Shown here in pieces: positions 8,214 through 18,220 of a DNA stretch of 64,000 bases. Below the pieces are notes generated by a model. That model did no database searches and was not told the DNA's origin. It saw only the letters and a program-made list of their open reading frames with translations. The translations under genes were made by a program, and so were the position numbers. This stretch comes from Magnetospirillum sp. ME-1 (GTDB taxonomy: Bacteria > Pseudomonadota > Alphaproteobacteria > Rhodospirillales > Magnetospirillaceae). The DNA lies in assembly GCF_002105535.1 (NCBI RefSeq), contig NZ_CP015848.1, positions 992,907 through 1,056,906 of the forward strand, read 5' to 3'. Position 1 is the stretch's first letter. Every line of letters begins with the position of its first letter.

Positions 8214-8934
8214 GATTTTCGTCGCCGTCTTCTTCGATGACCGCCTCGGTGGCGGCGTCCAGATGCCGGCCGTGGCGGAAGCGGCGGAACAGCCACACAC
8301 CCATCACCCCGGAGGCGACGAACAATACCACGCTGGCGCCGATGCGGAAGACCGGATCAACCTGAATGCCGCTGCCCAGCAGCGCGAAGACGATGCTTTG
8401 GGGCAGATAGCCCAGAAGGGAGCCGCCGAAGAAGGCGATGGCCCGGCTGCCCGACACGCCGGCCGCCATGTTGGTGATGACGTTGCTGCCCACCGGCAGC
8501 AGCCGGATCAGCAAGGTCATGGCAAAGGTATTGCCGGCCAGGAAGGCGTCGATGCGGGCGATGCGCTCGGGAAAGCGCCGGACGATGAAGGCGCGCCCCA
8601 TGAAGCGGGCATAGAAGAAGGTGGCGACGCAGCCCAGCATGGAGGCCAGGGTGGACCACAGCAGGCCCTCGGCGAAGCCGAAGGCGTAGCCGGCCAGGAA
8701 GCAGACGCCCTGGCGCGGCAGGCCGATGCAGACCGCCAGGGCGCCGATCAGCACGAACAGGGCGTCGCCGCTCAATCCCTTGCCCCGAATCTCGGAATCG
8801 ATCCAGTGGGTATCCAGCGCGTCCTTGAGGCCCAGGCCCTCCAGCACGAAGCCGACGGCGACGAAGGTGACGATCAGCACCAGCCCCTTGGCCATGGCCC
8901 GGGGGTTGAGATAGGGATGGCGGTGGGCCGTCAC
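8197..8934 (-). CDS. VTT-domain (TVP38/TMEM64, DedA-like) membrane protein
   Basis: A 245-residue integral membrane protein with about six hydrophobic segments. The VTT core is recognisable: a glycine-rich GYAFGFAEGLLWS block, F-A-R-F-M-G-R, then LLPVGSNVITNMAAG (about 155-170), a re-entrant-loop motif of the family. DedA/VTT proteins act in lipid scrambling or undecaprenyl-phosphate recycling in bacteria. It sits directly after a dolichol-phosphate-mannose-synthase-like glycosyltransferase (ATGA overlap), which fits lipid-carrier-linked sugar chemistry (inference). The C-terminus is acidic and cytosolic. Confidence 0.87.
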   Translation of the reverse strand: MTAHRHPYLNPRAMAKGLVLIVTFVAVGFVLEGLGLKDALDTHWIDSEIRGKGLSGDALFVLIGALAVCIGLPRQGVCFLAGYAFGFAEGLLWSTLASMLGCVATFFYARFMGRAFIVRRFPERIARIDAFLAGNTFAMTLLIRLLPVGSNVITNMAAGVSGSRAIAFFGGSLLGYLPQSIVFALLGSGIQVDPVFRIGASVVLFVASGVMGVWLFRRFRHGRHLDAATEAVIEEDGDENHEEIR

Positions 8935-9674
8935 TCTTTACTCTCGACGACCGGGTTCCTGGCCCGGCGCATCAGCCACATGACGCCGAACAGATCGACG
9001 ATGCCCACCCACAGGCGGTTCCACACACCGTATTTGGAGGTGCCGCGCTCGCGCGGGCGGTGGTTGACCTTGACCACCTCCACCGAACCGCCGGCCCGGA
9101 TCACCAGGGCGGCCATGAAACGATGCATGTGATCGAAACGGGGCAGGTCGAGAAACAGCGCGCGCGGCAGCAGCTTGATGCCGCTGCCCGAATCCGGGGT
9201 CCGGTCGCGAAGCAGCTTGGAGCGGATGGAATTGGCCACCTTGGAGGACAGGCGGCGGATGCCGTCGTCGCGGCGGTTGGCGCGCCAGCCGGTGATCATC
9301 AGGCGGGGCCGCACGTCGTCGGGCTGGGCGCGCCAGTGCTCCAGCATGGCGGGCAGGTCGGCGGGATCGTTCTGGCCGTCGCCGTCCAGGGTGGCGATCA
9401 GGGTGCCCTGGGCGTAGCGCACGCCGGTGGCCACCGCCTGGCTCTGGCCGCAGCTGGCCTTGTGGCGCACGACCCGAAGGCGGGGATGGATGACCCGGGC
9501 CTGCTCCAGCGCCGCCGGGGTGCCGTCGTCGGAACCGTCGTCCACGTAGACGACTTCGAACTCCACCTTGCCCTGAAGCGCCATGTGGATTTCGTCCAGC
9601 AGCGGGCGGATGTTCTCGGCCTCGTTCTTGACCGGGACGACCACCGACAGTTCCGGAACGGCAAGGCTGGTCAC
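8931..9674 (-). CDS. Glycosyltransferase family 2 (polyprenyl-phosphate-sugar synthase-like)
   Basis: A 247-residue GT-A fold enzyme. The N-terminal motif is [15 protein letters not shown], followed by [11 protein letters not shown] and the metal-binding LDGDGQNDP (around residue 90). SGIKLLPRA and [12 protein letters not shown] follow, as in DPM1/ArnC-like enzymes that transfer a sugar from a nucleotide to a polyprenyl phosphate. The C-terminal [14 protein letters not shown] may be a membrane-dipping helix. The start is GTG at 9674, whose GTGA overlaps the accA stop; a longer open frame upstream is only a shadow of accA. The sugar cannot be told from sequence. Confidence 0.88.
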   Translation of the reverse strand: MTSLAVPELSVVVPVKNEAENIRPLLDEIHMALQGKVEFEVVYVDDGSDDGTPAALEQARVIHPRLRVVRHKASCGQSQAVATGVRYAQGTLIATLDGDGQNDPADLPAMLEHWRAQPDDVRPRLMITGWRANRRDDGIRRLSSKVANSIRSKLLRDRTPDSGSGIKLLPRALFLDLPRFDHMHRFMAALVIRAGGSVEVVKVNHRPRERGTSKYGVWNRLWVGIVDLFGVMWLMRRARNPVVESKE

Positions 9675-10624
9675 GACAGGCCCGCCCGCCCCATCTCCAG
9701 GAATTTCTCGCGCCGGCGGGCCCGCAGGATGCCGCCCTCGACCCCCGACAGGTCGCGCAGCGCCGAATCCACCGCCATGGCCAGGGTCTGCATCATCAGG
9801 TCGGTATTGCGGTGCGCGCCGCCCATGGGCTCGGGCACCACGGAATCGATGATGCCCAGCTTGTGCAGATCCTGGGCGGTGAGGCGCAGCTGCTCGGCGG
9901 CGTCCTTGGCGTTCTCGGCCGAGCGCCACAGGATCGAGGCGCAGCCCTCGGGGCTGATCACCGAATAGATGGCGTGCTCAAGCATCAGGACGGTGTTGCC
10001 GGTGGCCAGGGCGATGGCGCCGCCCGAGCCGCCCTCGCCGATGATCACCGAGACCAGCGGGACGCGCACGTCCAGGCAGGTTTCGATGGACCGGGCGATG
10101 GCCTCGGCCTGGCCGCGGGCCTCGGCGTCGACGCCGGGATAGGCGCCGGCGGTGTCCACCAGGGTGAGGATCGGCACCTGGAAATGGTCGGCCATCTCCA
10201 TCAGGCGCCGTGCCTTGCGGTACCCTTCGGGCTTGGCCATGCCGAAATTGTGCTTCAGCCGGCTTTCGGTGTCGTGGCCCTTTTCGTGGCCGATGACCAT
10301 CACCGAGCGGCCCCGGAACCGGCCCAGGCCACCGATGATCGCCTGATCCTCGGCGAAGGCGCGGTCGCCGGCCAAGGGCGTGAAGTCCTCGACCAGCGCC
10401 GAGATGTAGGCCAGCGTGTGCGGCCGCTCGGGGTGGCGGGCCACCTGCGTCTTCTGCCACGGCGTGAGCTTGGCGTAGGTCGAACGCAGCAGCTTGTCGA
10501 CCTTGGCCTGAAGCTTGGACACCTCGTCGGCGATGTTGACGTCGCCGCCATCGGACAGGTGCCGCAGCTCCTCAATCTTGCCCTCGAGCTCGGCGATGGG
10601 CTTTTCGAATTCAAGGATATGCAT
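9671..10624 (-). CDS. accA: Acetyl-CoA carboxylase carboxyltransferase subunit alpha
   Basis: A 317-residue protein (E. coli AccA is 319) with the family blocks [17 protein letters not shown] at the N-terminus, [23 protein letters not shown], then [14 protein letters not shown] and the EGCASILWR block. With AccD it forms the carboxyltransferase that moves CO2 from biotin to acetyl-CoA in fatty-acid synthesis. It heads a minus-strand series; its TGA overlaps the GTG of the glycosyltransferase. A 15-bp-stem hairpin and a 65-bp dispersed repeat lie just upstream, between it and the preceding hydrolase gene. Confidence 0.97.
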   Translation of the reverse strand: MHILEFEKPIAELEGKIEELRHLSDGGDVNIADEVSKLQAKVDKLLRSTYAKLTPWQKTQVARHPERPHTLAYISALVEDFTPLAGDRAFAEDQAIIGGLGRFRGRSVMVIGHEKGHDTESRLKHNFGMAKPEGYRKARRLMEMADHFQVPILTLVDTAGAYPGVDAEARGQAEAIARSIETCLDVRVPLVSVIIGEGGSGGAIALATGNTVLMLEHAIYSVISPEGCASILWRSAENAKDAAEQLRLTAQDLHKLGIIDSVVPEPMGGAHRNTDLMMQTLAMAVDSALRDLSGVEGGILRARRREKFLEMGRAGLS

Positions 10625-10671
10625 GGGGGAAACTCATACAGCCGAAGGCGTTTCGGAGCAAGGGGCTCATA

Positions 10672-10714
10672 CCGACACCTCCATGAACCTTGAGGCGGGT
10701 CATGGAGGTGTCGG
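10672..10714. terminator. 15-bp perfect stem-loop next to dispersed repeat
   Basis: The left arm 10672-10686 (CCGACACCTCCATGA) pairs perfectly with 10700-10714 around a 13-nt loop. It lies between the hydrolase gene's end and the accA start (both minus) and abuts the 65-bp repeat. It may be a terminator for the hydrolase transcript or part of a composite element: a comparable hairpin also abuts the copy at 15510. Confidence 0.55.
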
Positions 10715-10777
10715 CAAGGGCAAGGCCCGCCTCGGCCTATGCCGAGAAAGCCAAGCGAAGCGCCCGGCTATTGAGGG
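10713..10777. repeat. 65-bp dispersed intergenic repeat, copy 1
   Basis: It matches the 15510-15574 copy nearly base for base and has the same length. An internal hairpin, CTCGGC (10731-10736) / GCCGAG (10741-10746) with loop CTAT, differs from the other copy by a compensatory pair. It ends GCGCCCGGCTATTGAGGG. It lies downstream of the 10787 hydrolase gene. Confidence 0.85.
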
Positions 10778-10786
10778 CGAACAAAT

Positions 10787-11599
10787 TCACAGCGCGCGAC
10801 GGGCGATGAAGTCCATGACCCGCTTGCCGGCGCCATGCTCCCACAGGTCGTTATGGTGGGCCTCAGGGATAAACAGGCCTTCCTTGGCGGTATCGGCGGC
10901 ATTGAGCACCGCATGGCCCATGGTCACCGGCACCAGGTCGTCCTTGTCGCCGTGCATCACCAGCAGCGGTACCCGCAGGCTGGGGGCCTTGATCAGGTTG
11001 TCGTAGCGGTCGCGGGTCAGCAATTGGGCGAGGGGCGGCAGAACGTAGGCGGGCGCCAGGTCGGCCAGCGAGGTGAAGGGGCTTTCCAGCACCACCATCA
11101 TCACGTCGTGACGGATCGCCATCTCCATGGCAACGCCAGAGCCCAGCGATTCGCCGTAAAGCACCAGGCGGCGCGACGGCAGGCCCTGGCCGGTCAGCCA
11201 GCGGATCACCGCCTCGGCGTCGGCATAGAGCCCCCGTTCGCTGGGGCGGCCGCCATTGCCGCCAAAGCCCCGGTAGCCGGCCATCAGCACGCCGAACCCG
11301 GAATCGAGGAAGGCGCGGGCCTTGTGGGCCCGGTCGGCCTGGGTCCCGGAATTGCCGTGAAAGAACACGATGGTCGGACGGTTTGCCCCCTTGGGCGGCG
11401 CGTACCAGCTGGTGGCGATCCAGCCGTCGGCGGACTTGACGGCCACCGGCACCATTTCGGGCAGCCCCGCCTCGTCCGGACGGATTCGGGTGGTGCCGGG
11501 ATGATAGATCATGCCGCGCTGGGTCAGGGCGACGAAACCGACCAGCAGCAGGTACACCCCGCCCAGGCCCAGTACCGTCTTGACCATGATCATCAGCAC
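10787..11599 (-). CDS. Alpha/beta hydrolase, membrane-anchored (ABHD13/BEM46-like)
   Basis: A 270-residue protein with one N-terminal membrane anchor (about 5-26) and a Bem46/ABHD13-type hydrolase domain. HGNSGTQADR forms the oxyanion region, and GESLGSG carries nucleophile Ser151. The probable acid is an Asp in HGDKDDLVP (about 218-221) and the probable His is in PEAHHNDL (248/249). The start is GTG at 11599: AAAGGA lies 7 nt before it, better placed than for the ATGs a few codons in. It lies alone between the acs terminator and a dispersed repeat. The substrate is unknown. Confidence 0.85.
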   Translation of the reverse strand: MLMIMVKTVLGLGGVYLLLVGFVALTQRGMIYHPGTTRIRPDEAGLPEMVPVAVKSADGWIATSWYAPPKGANRPTIVFFHGNSGTQADRAHKARAFLDSGFGVLMAGYRGFGGNGGRPSERGLYADAEAVIRWLTGQGLPSRRLVLYGESLGSGVAMEMAIRHDVMMVVLESPFTSLADLAPAYVLPPLAQLLTRDRYDNLIKAPSLRVPLLVMHGDKDDLVPVTMGHAVLNAADTAKEGLFIPEAHHNDLWEHGAGKRVMDFIARRAL

Positions 11600-11642
11600 G
11601 AAGCGATCCTTTTTCTAAAAGAGTGGGCCTTTGCAAAAGGGT

Positions 11643-11670
11643 GGGGCCCGCGAATTGCTCCGCGGGCCCC
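11643..11670 (-). terminator. Terminator after acs
   Basis: A perfect 10-bp G+C stem, GGGGCCCGCG / CGCGGGCCCC, with an 8-nt loop. On the minus strand it is followed by ACCCTTTTGC, a weak T-stretch. It lies 25 bp after the acs stop, well placed for intrinsic termination. Confidence 0.75.
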
Positions 11671-11695
11671 GGTCTTCCCACTTGGGATGGGAGTC

Positions 11696-13633
<1,938 letters not shown>

Positions 13634-13788
13634 CTTGGGGGTGTCTCCCTTTTCTGATTGACCCGCGTCCATGCCGTGGCTGGCGCGGGATATTTCCCCG
13701 GTAAAGCAGGCAACGATTATGTTCGACTCGCCATGACGACACAAGCCCGCTCAAAGGGGTAGGTGCCATGACGTCACGGCAATGTCGT

Positions 13789-14118
13789 TTAAGCCTTTTG
13801 CACCACCTCGCCATCGATGATCTCGACGGCAAAGGGCTGGAGCGAGCGCCCCTGGCAGGGACCGCGGGTACAGGCCCCGCTCTCGATGTCGAACAGGGCG
13901 AAATGATTGGCGCACAGGATGGAGGTCTGGAACAGGTCGAGGAACTTGTCGTCCTCCAGATTCAGCGGCGCCCCCACATGCGGGCAGGAATTGACGTAGC
14001 CGAAGACCTGCCCGCCCTTCCGGACCACGAAGACGCGGCGCTTTTCCCCGTCCACCACGGCGCGGAACTCCCGCGCCCCGGGATCGGGGATGGACTCGAG
14101 GCGGCAGAGAGTCTTCAC
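13789..14118 (-). CDS. Rieske-type [2Fe-2S] ferredoxin
   Basis: A 109-residue single-domain Rieske protein. Cluster ligands are C45-x-H47 (CPHVGAPL) and C69-x2-H72 (CANHFALFD), with the usual GxC/G-P-C-x-G closing loop (TRGPCQG). There is no membrane anchor, so it is soluble, like NirD/biphenyl-dioxygenase-type ferredoxins. It is the last gene of a three-gene minus operon: its ATG overlaps the EVE-gene stop (ATGA). The electron partner is unknown. Confidence 0.9.
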   Translation of the reverse strand: MKTLCRLESIPDPGAREFRAVVDGEKRRVFVVRKGGQVFGYVNSCPHVGAPLNLEDDKFLDLFQTSILCANHFALFDIESGACTRGPCQGRSLQPFAVEIIDGEVVQKA

Positions 14119-14528
14119 CCCGCCACCCCGCCCAGGCCGCAGAGGATGCCCCAGGCGGTGTCATCCACCGGCGTCACCGACAACCGGCTCTGGCGCACCA
14201 GGGCCAGGTCGGACAGGCGGGGATCGGCCTTGATCTCGGCCAGGGTCACCGGCCGGGCCAGGGGCGTCACCGCCTTCAGGTCGGGGCACATCCAGCGGGG
14301 ATCCTCGGCGGTGGGGTCGGGATAGGCTTCGCGCACCACCTCGACGATGCCGACGATGCGCTTCTCGTCCACCGAATGGTAGAAGAAGGCGCGGTCGCCC
14401 AGCTTCATGGCCTTGAGGTTGTTGCAGGCCTGGAAGTTGCGCACCCCGGTCCAGGCGGTCACGCCGTCGCGCACCTGATCGTCCCACGACCAGGCGCCGG
14501 GCTCGGACTTGACCAGCCAGAAGGCCAT
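14115..14528 (-). CDS. EVE-domain protein
   Basis: A 137-residue protein of the EVE/PUA-like family. It opens MAFWLVKSEPGAWSWDDQ and has the conserved GVRNFQACNNLKAMKLGDRAFFYHS block and a VKAVTPLARPVTLAEIK-like block. EVE domains bind modified bases in nucleic acids. The start ATG shares its A with the TGA of the YciI-like gene (TGATG), and its end overlaps the Rieske gene. Coupling with these two is common in related bacteria, but I cannot infer a joint pathway from it. Confidence 0.9.
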   Translation of the reverse strand: MAFWLVKSEPGAWSWDDQVRDGVTAWTGVRNFQACNNLKAMKLGDRAFFYHSVDEKRIVGIVEVVREAYPDPTAEDPRWMCPDLKAVTPLARPVTLAEIKADPRLSDLALVRQSRLSVTPVDDTAWGILCGLGGVAG

Positions 14529-14803
14529 CAGGGCAGGACCTTCTTGTAGCGGTTGACGCTGACGCTTTCGAACAGGCCGGCCTTGGCGTAGGGGTCGTTG
14601 GCCAGGAAGGCGTCCAGTTCGGCGCGATCGTCGAAATCGATGACGAAGGCGCTGCCGATCATGGCCTGGCCGTCGTCGGACAGCAGCGGACCGCCGACCA
14701 CGATCTTGTCGAGGAAGCCCTTGACGTATTCCAGGTGGGCGGGACGGTTGTCGAGGCGGGTCTGAAGATGACCGGGCTTGTCCTTGCACTGGACCATGAA
14801 CAT
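14528..14803 (-). CDS. YciI-like protein
   Basis: A 91-residue ferredoxin-like-fold protein of the YciI/DGPF group: MFMVQCKDKPGHLQTRLDNR, then PAHLEYVKGF, VVGGPLLSDDG, and GSAFVIDFDDRAELDAFLANDPYAKAGLF. The start at 14803 is chosen because GGAG lies 9 nt upstream; the open frame continues toward the divergent 14862 gene but loses similarity. It is the first gene of the YciI-EVE-Rieske operon. The catalytic role in the family is generally unproven. Confidence 0.9.
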   Translation of the reverse strand: MFMVQCKDKPGHLQTRLDNRPAHLEYVKGFLDKIVVGGPLLSDDGQAMIGSAFVIDFDDRAELDAFLANDPYAKAGLFESVSVNRYKKVLP

Positions 14804-14861
14804 ACTCTGGCACTCCGGATTCGGATAGAAAGCCGCCAGGGTAACGGAAAAAAGGTCGATC

Positions 14862-15467
14862 ATGGAAGCCCACGAGACGCACGAGACCATCCACGAGGTC
14901 GCCCATCACGACCACCACGAAGAGCACGCCCACAAGGAGGGCAAGGCCAGCCGCAACAAGAAGATCGCGGTGCTGATCAGCGTTCTCGCCGCCCTGCTGG
15001 CCATCATCGAGGCAAGCGGCAAGAGCGCCCAGAACACCTCTCTCTCGGCCAATATCCACGCCAACGACCTGTGGGCCTTCTATCAGGCCAAGCACATCCG
15101 CTCGACCATGCTGCGGACTTCGGCCGACATGCTGGAACTGGCGGCGCCCCCGTCCGAGGCGATCGCCAAGAAGGCCGGCGACTGGCGCGCCACCGCGTCC
15201 CGCTACGATTCCGAGCCCGAGACCGGCGAGGGCCGCAAGGAACTGGCCGCCAAGGCCAAGGCCGAGGAAGCCAAGCGCGACAAGGCCCTGTCGGCCTATC
15301 ACATGTTCGAATACGGCGCCGCCGCCCTGCAGATCGCCATCGTCCTGGCCTCGGCCTCGGTGGTGACCGGCATGCTGGCCCTGTCCTTCGTGGCGGGCGG
15401 CCTGGGGGCGGTGGGCATCGCCTTCGGCCTGCTGGGCTGGCTGGCGCCCACCCTAATTCACCTGTAA
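14862..15467 (+). CDS. DUF4337 family membrane protein
   Basis: A 201-residue protein. A His-rich acidic N-terminus (HETHETIHEVAHHDHHEEHA, about residues 4-23) could bind metal. One membrane helix follows at about 35-50, then a helical soluble region (60-140) and two C-terminal hydrophobic helices (about 150-200). The arrangement matches DUF4337. It is divergent from the YciI operon across a 58-bp promoter gap and ends four bases before a 17-bp-stem hairpin. Function is unknown. Confidence 0.8.
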   Translation: MEAHETHETIHEVAHHDHHEEHAHKEGKASRNKKIAVLISVLAALLAIIEASGKSAQNTSLSANIHANDLWAFYQAKHIRSTMLRTSADMLELAAPPSEAIAKKAGDWRATASRYDSEPETGEGRKELAAKAKAEEAKRDKALSAYHMFEYGAAALQIAIVLASASVVTGMLALSFVAGGLGAVGIAFGLLGWLAPTLIHL

Positions 15468-15470
15468 CTC

Positions 15471-15510
15471 CATGCAACCGCCGGGCCGATGGCGGCCCGG
15501 CGGTTGCATG
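15471..15510. terminator. 17-bp perfect stem-loop, probable terminator
   Basis: CATGCAACCGCCGGGCC (15471-15487) pairs perfectly with 15494-15510 around GATGGC. It lies between convergent genes, three bases after the DUF4337 stop, and is followed immediately by a dispersed 65-bp repeat, as at 10672-10714. Confidence 0.8.
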
Positions 15511-15574
15511 GCAAGGGCAAGGCCCGCCGCGGCTTGTGCCGCGAAAGCCAAGCGAAGCGCCCGGCGCTTGAGGG
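15510..15574. repeat. 65-bp dispersed intergenic repeat, copy 2
   Basis: Nearly identical to 10713-10777 and of equal length. The internal hairpin here is CGCGGC (15528-15533) / GCCGCG (15538-15543) with loop TTGT: relative to copy 1, a T-A pair has become G-C. It lies between convergent genes. Confidence 0.85.
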
Positions 15575-15586
15575 GCTTACGGCGCG

Positions 15587-16060
15587 CTACGCGCCGGTAA
15601 ACCAAACCACGGCGGCGGCGAAAGCCGCCACCACCAGCCACTCCATCACGCCCCCGGTGGAACACAGGCCGATGCCGAAGCGTTGCCGCCACGGCCACAG
15701 CAGCGGCACGCCCGACGGTGTCAGCGCGTCGGCCGCCAGGTGGGAGAGATAGCCCAAGGCCAGCGGCTCGGCCAGCCGGACCAGCCCCCGGGCAGGCTCC
15801 ATCAGCATCAGCACCGCCAGACCACCGATCACCGCCAGCAGGGAATGGGTCAGGCCGCGATGGCCCAGAACCATGGAAAGCGGCTTGGACACCGGCCACA
15901 GGCGGCGGCCGATCCATGACGACGGATGGTCGATGTCGGGCAGCAAGGCCCCCAAAGCGGCGGCGGCCGCGCCTTCCGGCCCGAGCGGCATGACGAGCCC
16001 CGCCCGTTCGGCCAGAATCCAGGCCGCCGCCCCCAGCACCACATGCGATACGACCATCAT
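15587..16060 (-). CDS. YdjM-like (DUF457) inner membrane protein
   Basis: A 157-residue protein of the LexA-regulated/YdjM, DUF457 family of membrane-bound metal-dependent hydrolases. It has about four hydrophobic segments. The family's polar residues lie in LPDIDHPSSWIG (about 41-52), GHRGLTHSLLAV (about 66-77) and YLSHLAADALTPSG (about 104-117). The His/Asp set suggests a metal site in the membrane. It is convergent with DUF4337. The biological substrate is unproven for the family. Confidence 0.85.
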   Translation of the reverse strand: MMVVSHVVLGAAAWILAERAGLVMPLGPEGAAAAALGALLPDIDHPSSWIGRRLWPVSKPLSMVLGHRGLTHSLLAVIGGLAVLMLMEPARGLVRLAEPLALGYLSHLAADALTPSGVPLLWPWRQRFGIGLCSTGGVMEWLVVAAFAAAVVWFTGA

Positions 16061-16130
16061 CCGGCTTTTCCCCCAGCCCCGCCTCGGGTAGAGTCCGCGC
16101 GGGGTTCGGATATCGGCCGGGAGGGGTCAG

Positions 16131-16544
16131 ATGTCAATCGCCTGGAACGAGGCGCTGGCGGTCGGCGATCCGAGCATCGATTCCGACCATCGGCGGATGA
16201 TCGTGCTGATCGCCGAGCTCGAGGCCGCGGCGGGCGGCGAACTCGACTGCGCCGCCATCGGCCGGACCCTGCGGGACCTGTCCGAATTGTGCCGCGATCA
16301 CTTCGCCCGCGAGGAAGCCTTGCAGCGCGCCGTCGGCTTTCCCGAGGCAGATGCCCATCGCACCGCCCACGACATGCTGCTGAAGCGGCTCGATGCCGTG
16401 CTGGCCCATTACGCCGACGGCTGCGACGAGGTGCGCTCGGGCATCGTGCGCACCCTGGGCGATTCGCTCGCCACCTGGCTGGTCAGCCACATCGTCAACA
16501 ACGACATGGAATTCAAGCCCTACGTGGCGGGGGCGGGGCAGTAA
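16131..16544 (+). CDS. Bacteriohemerythrin
   Basis: A 137-residue single-domain hemerythrin with the complete diiron ligand set: H20 (DSDHR), H57 and E61 (HFAREE), H76 and H80 (HRTAH), H120 and D125 (HIVNND). It binds O2 reversibly or senses it; magnetotactic and microaerophilic alphaproteobacteria carry many such proteins. A strong Shine-Dalgarno (GGGAGGGG) lies about 4 nt before the ATG. It is a single gene that ends at a G+C hairpin shared with the convergent lectin gene. Confidence 0.95.
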   Translation: MSIAWNEALAVGDPSIDSDHRRMIVLIAELEAAAGGELDCAAIGRTLRDLSELCRDHFAREEALQRAVGFPEADAHRTAHDMLLKRLDAVLAHYADGCDEVRSGIVRTLGDSLATWLVSHIVNNDMEFKPYVAGAGQ

Positions 16545-16569
16545 CCCGCCGCCCCCGAGGGGCGGCGGG
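16545..16569. terminator. Bidirectional terminator
   Basis: CCCGCCGCCCC / GGGGCGGCGGG is an 11-bp perfect stem with a 3-nt loop. It begins at the base after the hemerythrin stop codon, between convergent genes. Confidence 0.75.
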
Positions 16570-16583
16570 CATTCCAAGAACCG

Positions 16584-18086
16584 TCAGTGCTTCCACACCG
16601 CCGGCTTGAAGTTGGCGTAGACCACCTGGATTCCGTCCACTTCGGCCCCGCAACGGCCCTTGAACCCCAGGACGAAGTTTCCAGCGGGCGGAGTCCAGGA
16701 ATAGCCGCCGCCACCGCCGCCGCCGCCACCGATGACACGGCCATCGGAGATCTGGATGTTCAACTGGTCCAGCTTGGCGCCCGACCGCCCCCAGACCCTG
16801 GTGACGAACTGGTCCGGCAACAGCTGCAGGGTGCCCCGGTCACTGCCGCCGGTGCCGCCGTGGCTCTTGGTCTGCTGCTGGCCGGTATCGTCCATGTAGG
16901 TGGTGCGCAACTGGTCGGTGCGTTCGCCACTGCGCAGGCCGATGGACATGATCCGGGTCTTGCGCGGAATATAGGTGGTGATGTCCACGTCATCGAACGG
17001 GCCACCGCCGCCGCCGCCCCAGTAGCCGCTTTCGTGGATCTCGTACACCACCGCGGGAGTGCCGTTGTCCAGCGCCTTCAGGCTCAGTTTGGGGAAACTG
17101 GCGGTGGGATTGCTGCCGAAGGTGTTCATCTGGTCCTGGATGGCGGCAATGTCGCCATCGGCGGTCTTGCCGTTGGCGAGCAGGGTCGGATCGCTGAAGC
17201 CGCCGTAATAGGCATACAGCGTGCCCAGCCAGACGATCTGGTTGTTGGATTGAACGATCCGGGACAGGCTCGAGGTCAACCCGCCCACCACGGTATTGCC
17301 GGTGAAATAGGTGCGGTTGGCCGCCACCTTGCTGAAGCCGGTGCCGGCGCCGGGAACGGTTTCATAGCCGGCGGAGCCAATGGCGATCACCACCGGGGCA
17401 TCCAGGGGAATGGAGGGGAACTTCACGGCATAGTCGATGAAGCTTGCCGGCAGGGGCAGCTGCGGATTGAGCAGGCCGGTCACCGTCTGGCGGAAGGCGT
17501 AGTTGATCTTGGTGGTCTTCAGGAAATTGTCCATGGCGGTCTGCAGGCTGCCGCCCACCGACACGCCGTCGAAAATGCCATTGGCCTTCAGGCTGGTGGT
17601 CAGGGAGGTCTGCTCCTCCTTGGTCTGGGAATAGAAGGTGTATACCGCCATGTACTCGCCGCCGGTAACCACCCGCGAGACGAACGAATCGCCGTAATAC
17701 TGGACGAACTGATTGGCCTGGGCATCGGTCTGCGGAATGGCGATGTCGCTCTTGAAGCGGACATCGGTGCGGCTTTCGGCGCCCTTGACATGCTTGGCGT
17801 AGACGGTCACCGACACGCTGTAGGTCGTGACCTTCAGCGAGGTCATGAAGCTGACCTTCTCGTCAATGCCGCCCAGGGGGCCGAACCCCACCGAAAGGGA
17901 TTGGTCGATGGACAGGGACTGGGCCAGTTCCTCGATGCTGATGCTGACCGAGCAGCGAACTTCGCTCTTGGCGCCATCGGGGGCGGACTTTCCGTCCACG
18001 GCGGTGGATAGGCCGTTGCCGAGCACGCTGTTGTAGCCCTGGAACAGGGCGGTCGGGGCGGAGCCGCCGGAAGACTTGCCAGACAT
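16584..18086 (-). CDS. Jacalin-like lectin protein with a MACPF-like N-terminal half
   Basis: A 500-residue protein without a Sec signal. The C-terminal domain (about 354-494) has the repeats of a jacalin-like beta-prism lectin: the Gly-rich GGGGGGPFDDV opening, IMSIGLRSGERTDQLRTTY, SHGGTGG, VWGRSGAKLDQL and LGFKGRCGAEVDGI. The N-terminal half has FQGYNSVLGNGL (15-26) and FVQYYGDSFVSRVVTGGEY (127-145). The latter resembles the membrane-attack-complex/perforin signature (YG-x-H/S-F...GG), with Thr/Ser-rich amphipathic stretches beside it. A lectin-targeted pore-forming or adhesive protein is the best reading; MACPF assignment is by eye only. A very strong Shine-Dalgarno (AAGGAGG, 6 nt) and an AT-rich promoter precede it. 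It is not linked to neighbouring genes. Confidence 0.7.
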   Translation of the reverse strand: MSGKSSGGSAPTALFQGYNSVLGNGLSTAVDGKSAPDGAKSEVRCSVSISIEELAQSLSIDQSLSVGFGPLGGIDEKVSFMTSLKVTTYSVSVTVYAKHVKGAESRTDVRFKSDIAIPQTDAQANQFVQYYGDSFVSRVVTGGEYMAVYTFYSQTKEEQTSLTTSLKANGIFDGVSVGGSLQTAMDNFLKTTKINYAFRQTVTGLLNPQLPLPASFIDYAVKFPSIPLDAPVVIAIGSAGYETVPGAGTGFSKVAANRTYFTGNTVVGGLTSSLSRIVQSNNQIVWLGTLYAYYGGFSDPTLLANGKTADGDIAAIQDQMNTFGSNPTASFPKLSLKALDNGTPAVVYEIHESGYWGGGGGGPFDDVDITTYIPRKTRIMSIGLRSGERTDQLRTTYMDDTGQQQTKSHGGTGGSDRGTLQLLPDQFVTRVWGRSGAKLDQLNIQISDGRVIGGGGGGGGGYSWTPPAGNFVLGFKGRCGAEVDGIQVVYANFKPAVWKH

Positions 18087-18220
18087 GAAATACCTCCTTG
18101 TCGTTCACCCGATGGGATATCGGTTGTGGCGCAAGGAGAACATCAACACCTAATAGGGGTCAAATATCATAAATATGCATTTTAATACGATTCTTTACGA
18201 CAGTGTATGCGCCTATTAAT

